A stretch of 64,000 nucleotides of DNA, from positions 248,001 to 312,000 of the forward strand of contig NZ_JBDKWZ010000004.1 of the NCBI RefSeq assembly GCF_039710355.1. The letters run 5' to 3'. The notes under the pieces are model-generated. The model did no database searches, was not told the DNA's origin, and saw only the letters and a list, made by a program, of their open reading frames with translations. The position numbers and the translations under genes were made by a program. Position 1 is the first letter of the stretch; the number at the start of each line of letters is the position of its first letter. Positions 55,354-64,000 of this stretch are shown one piece after another. This DNA comes from Rapidithrix thailandica. Its GTDB lineage: Bacteria; Bacteroidota; Bacteroidia; Cytophagales; Flammeovirgaceae.

Positions 55354-58300
55354 TTAAGGCTCTTTGGTTTCGTTTTTCTCTTTTGACCCTTTTTTGATCC
55401 CGATACTGGAGATAATACCCCGCATAACGGTGGCCGACATATAATTAAAGATCGATTTGCTCTTGTCCCGTTCTTTGTAAATATTGGCTTTCCGGGTGAA
55501 CAGGAACTTCGGATTGTCTCCTTTTACCAGAAAACGGTTGATAAAGAAATTCAACAAGCGTTCTTGTAAACCCGATTTCTGGGTGTTTTTGTTGAGGAGC
55601 GATACTTCCAGGTTTTTGTAGTGAAAATTCATTTTCCCCTTTGCATAGTCATCATTGGCTTCCACTTTAAAGGCCATCTTGTCCGCAGTGCCACTTTTGA
55701 TCTTCAGAAAAGCCACATTGGTCAACATCGGGTTGATCTCTTTCAAATTCATCTGATCCATTTTACCCTCGTAGTAGAAGGTATTTTTTTCATCTGCTAA
55801 AGGAACGGTAAAAGTCACTGTCATCAACCCGGTTCCCATCATATACGAATAGGCATAAATTTCTGCGGAAAGCCCTTTGGCTAAGAGGCTTGAATCATTG
55901 GTGATGTTGTAGGCATAGACATTCATGGCTTTGAATTTCACCGCTCCGGGCTGTTTGCCGTCTTCAGCCAATTCTTCGTACGTGATGGAATTGTTGGTGT
56001 AGTTGATCGTATCAATTTTTATGTAAACAGGCGCTTCCCGCAAGGCTTGTTGAGGCAACTTGGGGGAATGGTTTTCGGGAAATGGAGGACGTTTGTCCCT
56101 GAATATGGTCATGTCCATGCCGTCTATGGCCAATTTCCCGACATTGATTCGCCTTCGAAATAACAGGTCGTGAAAATTCAGCCGGTCAATTTGTAATTGT
56201 TTGTTTTTTATGGACATCCAATCTTGTTCATGCCCCACTTTGAAACCCAGCTCGTATTTATCCACCAGAGGGATCAGTTGAATAGAATCCAATACCACTT
56301 GTTGCTTACCAGTAGAAATACGGCCGTTTTTTACATATACGGCATACAAACTGTCGGGCAAGTCCAGGCTATATTCCTTAAACTGTAAAGTGATGTCATC
56401 AGTGAATAAAAACCGGCTTTGGTCTTGATAGGTCGTACTGTCGAGTTGAAAGCGGGTAACCGATCCTTGTAATAAAGGAATTGTTAGGGATTCAATTTTA
56501 TCCGGATGCCGGGTTTGTAAGGCCAGATTTGCCTGGTCAAACTGAATATGATTGATTTGGTAAGAATGAAAACCATTGGCCACCTTGGCGTATAAGCTGT
56601 CCGGGTTAAACGGTTTCTTGTCCGGCTTGGGCAATAAAGCATTGGTATATACGGTCATTTCCGGCTTTTCCAGATGCAAAGTATCGATCACCAAAGCTTT
56701 GTGCAAAATCCCCTGGTATACATCCAAATCTTGAATCAGGATACGGGGGATTTTTACATCCATCACTTGCTTTTTGTGATCGGTGGCCAGGAGTTGTGGG
56801 TTTGCCGTAAAGGGTTTTACCGGGCCCATATGAAAGCCTTCCAGGACAATGTCTTGCTGGCGGGTAGAAAAAGAAATATGATCTACCTTGATTTGATGAG
56901 CTTGGTCCGGTAACAAGTGGTGAACGCCCTCCAGCTTAACTTGCAAGTTTTGACTGAACAGCAGGTTGTCAGGAGTAAGGGTAGTGCTTGTGTCCATTGA
57001 CAAATGCTCCAGGCTAATGTGAAAATTATCCACCTCCAGCGCTTGTCGTTGCCCCTTTTGATTAAAGTGGATCAGGCTGGTGTTGCCTTGCGGAATGTCA
57101 ATTTTGCGAATAGCCACTTTGCGCAGCGTTTTGCTCAGTGCTTTGGGCAAGTCTGCCAGTGAAAAAGAACCCCTTTGCTTTTTCTGCTTTTCTTCCCGGT
57201 TCCTTAACAAGGCGATGATTTGCGGCCTGGGAATTAAGAGTTCTCCCATTTCCAACTCCTGGTCATAATATAATTTATCCCAGTCCACATCATACAATTG
57301 AAGGGTGGGGAGATAGACATCGTACTGTTTGGGAAGGGACTCTACCGCCCGGAAGCCTTTGGGTTGTATTTGTATCTGATCCGCTAACAGTGAAGCATTG
57401 GATTTGGAAAGAATCATTTCTCCCACGGTCAGGGTATGTATTGAGTCCGGTAGTTGTAAAGACAGGTTTTGAGTGATGACTTCCGCATCTTCATATTGCA
57501 ATAGTACTTGGTTGTTTTGCAAGGCATTGGTATCCAATTGTACGGCCCGCATACATACGGAAAAGAAGTCTGCCGAAGAGTTATTGGGGTTATCTACTTG
57601 GTATTGGTAGAATTGGTACTTCCCGTTGTTGATATCAAAATTTTCGATTTCAATGCCTTTGAATACCTGGGATAAAGCCAACGCTTTTTGACCTTTCTGT
57701 TTTTTCAACGAGTCTTTTAAAATATGCACGGGCACATTCAGCGAATCTTTGAAATAGGTAATATCAGGCGTATTGAGTGAAAACTGTCCGATACGCAAAG
57801 TGCTGTCGTAGTACAATTTGTGAAAATCAATTTCCTCCAATAGTAATTGTTGAAGATTAAATTGCATAAAGTGGATAGGAGAGGGGCGTTGATACAAGAC
57901 CGGGTCTCCGGGGATAATGGTCGGGTATACAAGCAATCCGGAAGCATAAAAACTGGAATCCCGGATGGAAAAATCCAGCTGGTCGATTTCCATCATATGC
58001 AAACTGTCGGGCAGACTGATGCCTGCATCGGTGAGGTGCAAGGCAATGTCCCGGGTGTATAAAATTTTACTGGAATCCTTTACGGCATAAGGGTCCAAAC
58101 GCATGCTGTCGATACTGACCGAAAAGGCATCAATCCAATAGGTAGTGGTGGTATCTTGGGCATACCGGGTGACATCAAAAACCCCGTTTTCAATATCCAT
58201 CCGGTTGAAGGATACCGACCTGAACTGCTTTGAAAGTAAAGGATATAGATTTTTAATGTTGACCGGTTCACTTTCTATTGCCGGCATTTCTTGTTCGAGA

Positions 58301-59928
58301 CTGTCTGCTACAGGCATGGGAGGAAGCCGTAATGAATCCGTTCCTGCCGTAGTGTCGGGTGTCAAGATATATGGATAATGAAGGACTTCCAGTTTTGGCC
58401 GGGTTAATTTGATGTGATGTAAGTCCAGTTTTTTTTCATTGAGAAGTTTCCATACATCAAACCCGGTGAGTTGCAGTTGTGGAAAGTGACAATTGAGCAC
58501 CTGTTTTTTTTGTTTCTTTTTCAACCTTTCCGGCAGATAGTCGGAAGCTACGGGAGTGAGAAAAATATTCCGTCCGTTAAAGGCGCGGTTGTAGGTAGAA
58601 AGGCGGATGTGCCCGGCCTTGATGTTGTGTAACTGATCGGGCAAGGTCGTGCGGTAATCCCGTAAGGAAAGGCTAAAGTTGTCCAAATACAATTTGGGCT
58701 TCCGGAATTGTTGCGTGGCCGAATCCAATAAAAAGCGCCCCCCTTGAAAGGTGAAGTCATTCAGGACGAGTGCTTGTCCCCCCAAAGTGAGGTCGAAATT
58801 GGCTTGCTTTAGATTAATTTGATTGATATCGATCAATTCCAGGTAGTTGCCTAACAATGCATATAAGTCCAGGGGTTGTTTGAGCGAATCGGGGACGGGG
58901 TGTTTGATGACTTTGCCACTTGGCTGTAATACCGATATTTGATCCACATATATTTTTTTATCAAAATAAGCTTTGTGGAAGTCTACTCCTTCAAAACGCA
59001 ATTCCGGTAAACGCAACTGAAAGTAGTCAAACTTTCGCTCTCTTTGGGCATTAAGCCGTTCGTAATGATTTTGAAAGGTGCGGATATGAACGTTTTTGAC
59101 ATAACTCAGACTATCCGCCGTAGAAACATATAGTTCACCCAAGTGGAACTCATAAGGGGTATTTTCCAGCCGGACGCTATTGTTGGTAATTTGTAAAGTG
59201 ATACCACTTGTGGTAAATGCAATCTGTTCTTCCAAAGTAGAAGCCAAAGAGTCGATAACAAAGTCATTTACCTGTAGGCTGATGTTTTCCAGTGAGTTGA
59301 ATTTGACATTCTCTTTGGACAAGTCCGTGACTTGTAAAGAGGCATTGTTGATTTGAAAATTGTTAATCCGGAAAAGCTTGAGGTAATCGGCAATGATAAA
59401 GTAGAGGTTGTCCAACTTGTGTTGATCTTTTTCTTTAAGTGCTTCCCGGGTTTTGTAATTAAAGGCTTGTATATGAGGTTTTTCAAAGGCTATTTCCTGA
59501 ATATGTAATTCATTGTCCCAGTAAATTTTTGCCAATTGCAAACCACTCAATTGAGCTTCGGGAATTTGTACTTCATACACATTGCGGTTGGTATCCCAGC
59601 GCTGGGTACGAGGGTTGTATTTATTGGAATCCAAGCGGACTTGTAAGTTGGTAAACTTCATTCCGCTTTTGAACAGGTTAAAATGAATCCGGTCAAAATC
59701 AGCGTAGTACAAGCCACCGCTTTGGGCGTGAACGATTTCTTTGATAAGAGCTCCTACAATGTCTTCAGTGTACAGTTGTAAGAGAAGTTGGCCGTTGATC
59801 AACAGTAAAAAAAAACCGAAAAACCCGAAAATACTTTTTCTGATAAACCGCTTCAAACCCGCCTTCTTGGGAGCAAGAGGGGCTTGATCGGCTTGATGAG
59901 AAGTTGGCGTTTCATGGGTTTTGCTCAT
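55354..59928 (-). CDS. Large AsmA/DUF748-like protein with internal repeats
   Basis: A 1524-residue protein with one N-terminal membrane anchor (IFGFFGFFLLLINGQLLLQLY, residues ~31-51) and a long periplasmic beta-rich body. A recurring unit pairs a DxxKLYYDxxLxIxxIxLxxPxI stretch with an LPDxxHxIxVxxIxxS stretch. The first kind appears at about residues 133, 318, 495, 702, 884, 1072 and 1256 (for example IDFHKLYYDSTLRIGQFSL and VDWDKLYYDQELEMGELLI). The C terminus (~1280-1500) has the AsmA-like ending, including ITYEELAEDGKQPGAVKF and MDQMNLKEINPMLTNVAFLKIKSGTADKM. Such proteins are thought to bridge the envelope and move lipids or assist outer-membrane assembly. It is a single gene with a divergent neighbour. 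Confidence 0.8.
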   Translation of the reverse strand: MSKTHETPTSHQADQAPLAPKKAGLKRFIRKSIFGFFGFFLLLINGQLLLQLYTEDIVGALIKEIVHAQSGGLYYADFDRIHFNLFKSGMKFTNLQVRLDSNKYNPRTQRWDTNRNVYEVQIPEAQLSGLQLAKIYWDNELHIQEIAFEKPHIQAFNYKTREALKEKDQHKLDNLYFIIADYLKLFRINNFQINNASLQVTDLSKENVKFNSLENISLQVNDFVIDSLASTLEEQIAFTTSGITLQITNNSVRLENTPYEFHLGELYVSTADSLSYVKNVHIRTFQNHYERLNAQRERKFDYFQLRLPELRFEGVDFHKAYFDKKIYVDQISVLQPSGKVIKHPVPDSLKQPLDLYALLGNYLELIDINQINLKQANFDLTLGGQALVLNDFTFQGGRFLLDSATQQFRKPKLYLDNFSLSLRDYRTTLPDQLHNIKAGHIRLSTYNRAFNGRNIFLTPVASDYLPERLKKKQKKQVLNCHFPQLQLTGFDVWKLLNEKKLDLHHIKLTRPKLEVLHYPYILTPDTTAGTDSLRLPPMPVADSLEQEMPAIESEPVNIKNLYPLLSKQFRSVSFNRMDIENGVFDVTRYAQDTTTTYWIDAFSVSIDSMRLDPYAVKDSSKILYTRDIALHLTDAGISLPDSLHMMEIDQLDFSIRDSSFYASGLLVYPTIIPGDPVLYQRPSPIHFMQFNLQQLLLEEIDFHKLYYDSTLRIGQFSLNTPDITYFKDSLNVPVHILKDSLKKQKGQKALALSQVFKGIEIENFDINNGKYQFYQYQVDNPNNSSADFFSVCMRAVQLDTNALQNNQVLLQYEDAEVITQNLSLQLPDSIHTLTVGEMILSKSNASLLADQIQIQPKGFRAVESLPKQYDVYLPTLQLYDVDWDKLYYDQELEMGELLIPRPQIIALLRNREEKQKKQRGSFSLADLPKALSKTLRKVAIRKIDIPQGNTSLIHFNQKGQRQALEVDNFHISLEHLSMDTSTTLTPDNLLFSQNLQVKLEGVHHLLPDQAHQIKVDHISFSTRQQDIVLEGFHMGPVKPFTANPQLLATDHKKQVMDVKIPRILIQDLDVYQGILHKALVIDTLHLEKPEMTVYTNALLPKPDKKPFNPDSLYAKVANGFHSYQINHIQFDQANLALQTRHPDKIESLTIPLLQGSVTRFQLDSTTYQDQSRFLFTDDITLQFKEYSLDLPDSLYAVYVKNGRISTGKQQVVLDSIQLIPLVDKYELGFKVGHEQDWMSIKNKQLQIDRLNFHDLLFRRRINVGKLAIDGMDMTIFRDKRPPFPENHSPKLPQQALREAPVYIKIDTINYTNNSITYEELAEDGKQPGAVKFKAMNVYAYNITNDSSLLAKGLSAEIYAYSYMMGTGLMTVTFTVPLADEKNTFYYEGKMDQMNLKEINPMLTNVAFLKIKSGTADKMAFKVEANDDYAKGKMNFHYKNLEVSLLNKNTQKSGLQERLLNFFINRFLVKGDNPKFLFTRKANIYKERDKSKSIFNYMSATVMRGIISSIGIKKGSKEKNETKEP

Positions 59929-60253
59929 AGAGTCTATAAAAGCTTTCTCTGTACTAAATTAAGAGATCCCGGTTGATTTCAATCCGGTTTTGCCTGTTTT
60001 CCCTTTCTGTCAAAACAAGAGGGGGCAGGCATGTTTACTTTAAGTGTTCATCCACCCCAATCCTATTGAGGTATCCCTTCCTTACAAAGATCTCTTTTGA
60101 ATAGGGATAGAGAATTTGATAAAATTAGAAATAATCTGGTAAAAGCGAAGATTCCGGCTACTTTTATCTATGTAAGAAAATCGAGGGGTTTGATTGACAA
60201 AAGTCCTTGTTATTGCCCCCCGGGAAAAATAAATTCGCCTAAAACACTTAATT
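59929..60253. other. Divergent intergenic region
   Basis: This 325-bp gap between the AsmA-like gene (minus) and the membrane-protein gene (plus) contains no gene. Frames through it are short and unsupported. I saw no perfect promoter box or repeat. Confidence 0.5.
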
Positions 60254-60871
60254 ATGAGATTAAAATTAATATTTGGGATACTGTTTTTGGGGTTTGGGGT
60301 GATCTTGTATTTGATCGGGAAACCTGCTTTACATACTGAATATGCACATTTACAGGAGGCTACTGCTCTGGATACGGCAAAACCGGCCGAAGGACAGCGG
60401 GTGTGGGTTGAAGGGAAAGTCAGTGCCGACAACCCTTTGTTGGTGAAAGACTTTGTGGTGGCCAATAAAGAAGACTATACCGGAACGGGCAAACTGAACG
60501 GTTGGAAGGTAGTACAGGAATACCTGCAAGAAATTAAGGTGGTAACTCCTTCGAATACCCTACAAGTAGTGTTTTCGGAAGTGCCCACCAGAGGAACGGA
60601 ACAAACCGTGGTGAGTACGGAAGCCCGCACGGAAAAAGGCCGGCATATCCGTTACCGGGGAGTTACCGCTCAAAGTACCGTGACCTTTATTGGAGAGGTT
60701 CAAAAAGTTGCTCCTTTAAAGGTAAAGGCAGAGCATGTGTATGTGGGCAAGCTAAGTGATTATCAAAAAATGTTGGATGAAGGTAACGAGCTGATCAATT
60801 ATATCTGTGGAGGGTTGGCTTTGATCGGCCTTCTTTTAGCCCTTTGGCATTTCGCCAGCCGCAGGCCCTGA
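60254..60871 (+). CDS. Two-TM membrane protein with GIDE/TMEM43-like domain
   Basis: A 205-residue protein with a membrane segment at each end: LIFGILFLGFGVILYLIG (residues ~4-21) and YICGGLALIGLLLALWHFAS (~183-202). The middle domain (VWVEGKVSADNPLLVKDFVVANKEDYTGTGKLNGWKVVQEYLQE onward) recalls the GIDE domain found in bacterial and mitochondrial membrane proteins and the TMEM43-like family. Function unknown in bacteria. It faces the MoxR gene on the opposite strand, with a hairpin between the two. Confidence 0.6.
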   Translation: MRLKLIFGILFLGFGVILYLIGKPALHTEYAHLQEATALDTAKPAEGQRVWVEGKVSADNPLLVKDFVVANKEDYTGTGKLNGWKVVQEYLQEIKVVTPSNTLQVVFSEVPTRGTEQTVVSTEARTEKGRHIRYRGVTAQSTVTFIGEVQKVAPLKVKAEHVYVGKLSDYQKMLDEGNELINYICGGLALIGLLLALWHFASRRP

Positions 60872-60888
60872 AGAAGCATTATTTACTA

Positions 60889-60939
60889 CCCGTAGAGATA
60901 CTCCGGTTCATATCTCTACGGGTCTCTTGCTGTTTTTTG
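60889..60939 (+). terminator. Hairpin terminator between convergent genes
   Basis: ACCCGTAGAGATA (60889-60901) pairs perfectly with TATCTCTACGGGT (60912-60924) around a 10-base loop. Six T residues come at 60934-60939, nine bases after the stem, so it is a slightly spread intrinsic terminator for the plus-strand gene. Confidence 0.75.
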
Positions 60940-60941
60940 CT

Positions 60942-61925
60942 TTATCTGGGAACTTCCACTTCATTAATGATCTCTTCAATGATTTTATCCGTTCCGGCTC
61001 CTTCCATCTCTTTTTCGGGAGTGAGAATAATCCGGTGGCGTAATACGGGATAAGCTACTTGTTTGATATCATCCGGTGTCACAAAATCACGGCCTTGAAT
61101 AGCTGCATAAGCTTTGGAACTACTCAGAATGGCCAACGAAGCCCTGGGAGAGGCGCCTAAATATAACGACCCGCTGTTTCGCGTTCTTTCAATGATTTGG
61201 GCGATGTACCGGAGGATTTGTTGATCCACCTCCACATTGTTTACCAGCTCCCTGAAGCGTTGAATTTGTTCGGGGCTAAGAATCGCCCGGATTTCCTCCA
61301 GCTTGAGTGAACTCTTTTGTTTATGGAAGCCTTCCAGAATGTTTACTTCTTCTTCCATCGTAGGGTAATTGACCTCAATTTTAAATAAAAACCGGTCCAA
61401 TTGCGCTTCTGGTAAGCGATACGTTCCTTCCTGTTCGATAGGGTTTTGTGTGGCCACTACCAAAAAGGGAAACCCCATCTCATACCGTTTCCCATCAATA
61501 GTCGCCTGTTTTTCCTCCATTACCTCAAACAGTGCCGATTGGGTTTTGGCCGGGGCACGGTTGATTTCATCGATCAGAACAATATTTGAAAATACAGGTC
61601 CTTGCTTAAAATTGAACTCAGAGGTTTGCAAATTATATACATTGGTTCCGAGTATGTCCGAAGGCATCAGATCGGGTGTAAATTGTATTCTGGAAAAATC
61701 CGCAGCAATGATCCTGGATAAAATTTTGGCAGTCAGGGTTTTGGCAACGCCCGGAACCCCTTCAATCAACACATGTCCGTCCGAAAGGATGGCAGTGATC
61801 AACAGATCCAGCATTTGTTCTTGTCCTACCAAGATTTTTCTTGCCTCTTCCCTGATTTGTTGTATAGTTGATTTGATTTCGTTTAAGTCAATCCGGTTTT
61901 CAAAAAGATTGCTATTTGGTTCCAT
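60942..61925 (-). CDS. MoxR-family AAA+ ATPase
   Basis: A 327-residue chaperone-like ATPase. Walker A is GVPGVAKT (in HVLIEGVPGVAKTLTAKIL), Walker B is VLIDEINRAPAKTQSALFEVMEE, sensor 1 is LVVATQNPIEQEGTYRLPEAQLDRF, and sensor 2 and the lid follow (GASPRASLAI). MoxR proteins prepare metal- or VWA-domain partners and are usually followed by DUF58 and VWA genes in the same operon; none is visible here, though the gene stops near 60942. The start chosen is ATG 61925; the frame extends to 61955, but those residues are not conserved. Confidence 0.95.
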   Translation of the reverse strand: MEPNSNLFENRIDLNEIKSTIQQIREEARKILVGQEQMLDLLITAILSDGHVLIEGVPGVAKTLTAKILSRIIAADFSRIQFTPDLMPSDILGTNVYNLQTSEFNFKQGPVFSNIVLIDEINRAPAKTQSALFEVMEEKQATIDGKRYEMGFPFLVVATQNPIEQEGTYRLPEAQLDRFLFKIEVNYPTMEEEVNILEGFHKQKSSLKLEEIRAILSPEQIQRFRELVNNVEVDQQILRYIAQIIERTRNSGSLYLGASPRASLAILSSSKAYAAIQGRDFVTPDDIKQVAYPVLRHRIILTPEKEMEGAGTDKIIEEIINEVEVPR

Positions 61926-62468
61926 TAAACAGTCTGTATTAGGTTTGAAAAGCAAAGGTTACAAATAAAGAATAATTTTTGGGAATGCGCCAACATGGAT
62001 AGAATTAATTCATTGGTAAAGAGCTCGCTTTAGCAATGCAACAGTCTGAAGAGAGGATAACTACCGTATTGCTACCCTGTTTCCGGAGGCTATGTGTGCA
62101 TTCTTTTCTCAATACTCTTTTCCATGTTGATATTGACAATTATTAACGAAAGCCTAATGGCATGCGATTTTTATGCTTATTAAGTAGTTGATGGTACTTA
62201 AGTTAGTTTTTATTGGATTTTATAATGAGTACATTTTTTTGACTGCCAATTATTTACAAGTAAATTGTGGGTGAGAATTCCAATGAAAAGGTTTGGTGAA
62301 TATGTTTAACAAAGCACAAGCGTTGGCGTTGTAATCTTTATCCTTCCACATTAGCTTTGCTTCCTTCCTGATTATCTGAATATTAAGTAAGTGCTCAAAT
62401 TGAGCTTGGTGTTTTGGCCAGGCAATATGTCGATGCATCTGTGATCCTTAACACAGATGTTTAAATCA
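61926..62468. other. Intergenic region before the FG-GAP gene
   Basis: This 543-bp divergent gap has no supported gene. A CATCTGTG/CACAGATG hairpin (62436-62459) ends 9 bp before the FG-GAP start codon. A 62-codon minus-strand frame at 62250-62438 has no recognisable features. The centre is AT-rich. Confidence 0.5.
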
Positions 62469-64000
62469 ATGAATCTTATGAATCTGAAAACATGCAAACT
62501 ACTGTGGGGTTGTATTTTAATGTTACACCTGTCGTATTTCACCGCTCAGGCTCAGACCTGGCTTCAAAAGCAAAAAGTCTTTTCCGGTACCTATTCCAAG
62601 AGTAATGAATCTCCCCGGATTGGCTATTCCGTAGCCATGGATGGAAATACGGCTGTAGTGGGAGCACCTTATAACGATGAGGTGGAAGGAGCATTGAATA
62701 ATGGCTTGGTGTATGTTTATGAATACGAAGCCGGACAGTGGCATTTTAAAGCTAAATTGTTTCCTTCTTTGCCTTACAACCGGAATTTAGGCCTGCATAT
62801 CGCCATCTCGGGAGATGTGGTGGTAGTGGGCTTGCCAAGGGATAATGTAAATGAAAAACCGGATCAAGGGGCGGCTTATATGTATGTAAAACCGGCATCC
62901 GGATGGGCGGACATGACGGAAACGGCTATCCTTACCGCTTCTGACGGGCAAGCCGGTGACCAACTGGGTACATCCGTAGCTATTGAAGGCGAAGTGGTTG
63001 TAGTAGGGGCGACAAAAGCCGATGTGGACGGAAAACCAAACCAAGGAAAAGTCTATGTCTATGAAAAACCTGACATGGGTTGGCAAGACATGACAGAAAC
63101 CGCAAGGCTGAAGGCTTCGGACGGCTCGGAAGGTGATCATTTTGGGTATTCGATAGCCATCAAAGATAGAAATATTGCAGTAGGTAGTCCTTATGACGAT
63201 GCCTCCAAAGGAGCCGTCTATCTTTTTGAAAATGAAGCAAACCTTGGGGCTTCTGCTGTGGAAACGGCTAAGTTAACTGCCCTAACCCGGGAAGAAGGAA
63301 TGAACTTAGGCAATGCCCTTGCTTTTTCCGGTGACGCAATAGTAGCCTCTGCATTCAGAGCAAATAATAGCAAAGGGGCAATGTACGTGTTTGAAAAGCC
63401 GCTTTCCGGTTGGACTCATACGAATGAATCCGCCCTTTTGACAGCCTCTGATGCCAATGGGGGAGAACATTTAGGCTATTCATTGGCTTGTACGGAAAAC
63501 AGTATTGCTGCAGGAGCCCCGGGCGAAAGTATAGACGGTCATATTTCCCAAGGAGCCTTGTATCTGTTTGAAAAAACCGGACAGGGCTGGGGGACTTTTG
63601 AAACCAAAAAAATCGTAAACCCTTCTGGCAACAGTGAAGATATGTTGGGCTACCAAATGGCTCTTTCGGATCAATATCTTTTGGCAGGAGCTCCTTATAG
63701 GGATACGGAAATGATGAGTGATTGGGGAGGGGTATTTTTCATTCGAAAGCCTGCAGAAGGTTGGACAGGTACCGCACAAATAGAAGAACTTTCCATTCCC
63801 ACTTGGTCCGAGATATCGAGTTTCAACGATTTGTTTGGGGCCGTGGTTGCCATGGATGCCACCTTGGCAGTGGTTATCGCAACATCTAGCGATGAGTTTG
63901 GCCGGGATCAGGGAGTGGCTTATTTATTTGAGCTGCAAGAAGGATATTGGAATGAAGTAGCAAAACTAAGCGCCTCTGATTTATATACTGAAAGTGAATT
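62469..64000 (+). CDS. Exported FG-GAP repeat protein (partial, runs off window)
   Basis: The frame opens at ATG 62469 (a second ATG, in frame, is at 62478) with a signal peptide ending near FTAQAQTW and stays open to the window edge, giving at least 510 residues. It is made of repeated ~60-residue units with the pattern GYSVAMDGNTAVVGAPYNDEVEGAL..GLVYVYE, DQLGTSVAIEGEVVVVGATKADV..QGKVYVYEKP and DHFGYSIAIKDRNIAVGSPYDDASKGAVYLFE, which are FG-GAP/beta-propeller blades as in integrin alpha chains. Each blade ends in a V/LYVYE strand. About seven blades are visible. It is probably a secreted or surface adhesin; the C terminus, which might carry a T9SS sorting domain, is beyond the window. Confidence 0.88.
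   Translation, partial: MNLMNLKTCKLLWGCILMLHLSYFTAQAQTWLQKQKVFSGTYSKSNESPRIGYSVAMDGNTAVVGAPYNDEVEGALNNGLVYVYEYEAGQWHFKAKLFPSLPYNRNLGLHIAISGDVVVVGLPRDNVNEKPDQGAAYMYVKPASGWADMTETAILTASDGQAGDQLGTSVAIEGEVVVVGATKADVDGKPNQGKVYVYEKPDMGWQDMTETARLKASDGSEGDHFGYSIAIKDRNIAVGSPYDDASKGAVYLFENEANLGASAVETAKLTALTREEGMNLGNALAFSGDAIVASAFRANNSKGAMYVFEKPLSGWTHTNESALLTASDANGGEHLGYSLACTENSIAAGAPGESIDGHISQGALYLFEKTGQGWGTFETKKIVNPSGNSEDMLGYQMALSDQYLLAGAPYRDTEMMSDWGGVFFIRKPAEGWTGTAQIEELSIPTWSEISSFNDLFGAVVAMDATLAVVIATSSDEFGRDQGVAYLFELQEGYWNEVAKLSASDLYTESE

Noticed and set aside
62250..62438. A 62-codon minus-strand frame upstream of the FG-GAP gene, considered as a transposase or integrase remnant
   Set aside because: No motif of any transposase or recombinase family can be seen in it.

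Overview
The window is chromosomal DNA of a Bacteroidota bacterium, most likely Cytophagales-like. The evidence is two SusC/SusD outer-membrane pairs, each with an ECF sigma factor and a FecR-type anti-sigma factor, a type IX secretion C-terminal tail, many lipoproteins with a Cys lipobox, a DUF3823 protein, and promoter -7 boxes of the TAnnTTTG type. No species can be named from the sequence alone.

Layout. (1) 89-5814: a sugar-acid/deoxysugar catabolic cluster: a divergent AraC regulator, aldo/keto reductase, enolase-superfamily dehydratase-like protein, sodium:solute symporter and an L-rhamnose-mutarotase-like lipoprotein. A 149-bp MITE-like inverted-repeat element sits directly in front of the aldo/keto reductase. 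(2) 6084-10265: one long CRISPR array (64 repeats, 63 spacers by my count) with no cas gene anywhere in the window; six consecutive spacers are tandemly duplicated. (3) 10368-11744: a bestrophin-like channel, then a candidate free-standing structured small RNA with its own promoter box and intrinsic terminator. (4) 11745-24996: first polysaccharide-utilisation locus: sigma factor (divergent), FecR, SusC, SusD, a pappalysin-like metalloprotease with T9SS tail, and two (alpha/alpha)6 'six-hairpin' lipoproteins. (5) 25080-26265: two small housekeeping-like genes on the minus strand. (6) 26449-42950: second polysaccharide-utilisation locus: sigma, FecR, SusC, SusD, DUF3823 lipoprotein, GH2, aldose 1-epimerase lipoprotein, an exported protein of unknown function with a probable (alpha/alpha) toroid, and a GH78-like alpha-L-rhamnosidase. 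(7) 42951-52456: looser accessory DNA: a decayed gene, an exported flavodoxin-RidA fusion, a large GH2 with an extra N-terminal jelly-roll-like domain, an S1 sulfatase and a lipoprotein of unknown function. (8) 52802-64000: core-type genes: YicC RNase family, protoporphyrinogen oxidase, a 1524-residue AsmA/DUF748-like protein with at least seven internal repeat units, a GIDE/TMEM43-like membrane protein, a MoxR ATPase, and an exported FG-GAP repeat protein that runs off the right edge.

How they work together (inference): the two SusCD systems import oligosaccharides cut by surface and periplasmic glycosidases and a sulfatase; each is switched on by its sigma/anti-sigma pair through TonB-dependent signalling, because both SusC proteins carry the N-terminal STN domain. 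The GH78-like enzyme would release L-rhamnose, and the rhamnose-mutarotase-like protein, symporter, aldo/keto reductase and dehydratase at the left edge look like the matching monosaccharide uptake and oxidation route. The actual glycan cannot be read from the sequence; a sulfated, rhamnose- and galactose/uronate-containing polymer fits the gene set.

All repeat, hairpin and promoter coordinates were read by eye. No similarity search, folding program or codon statistics could be run.
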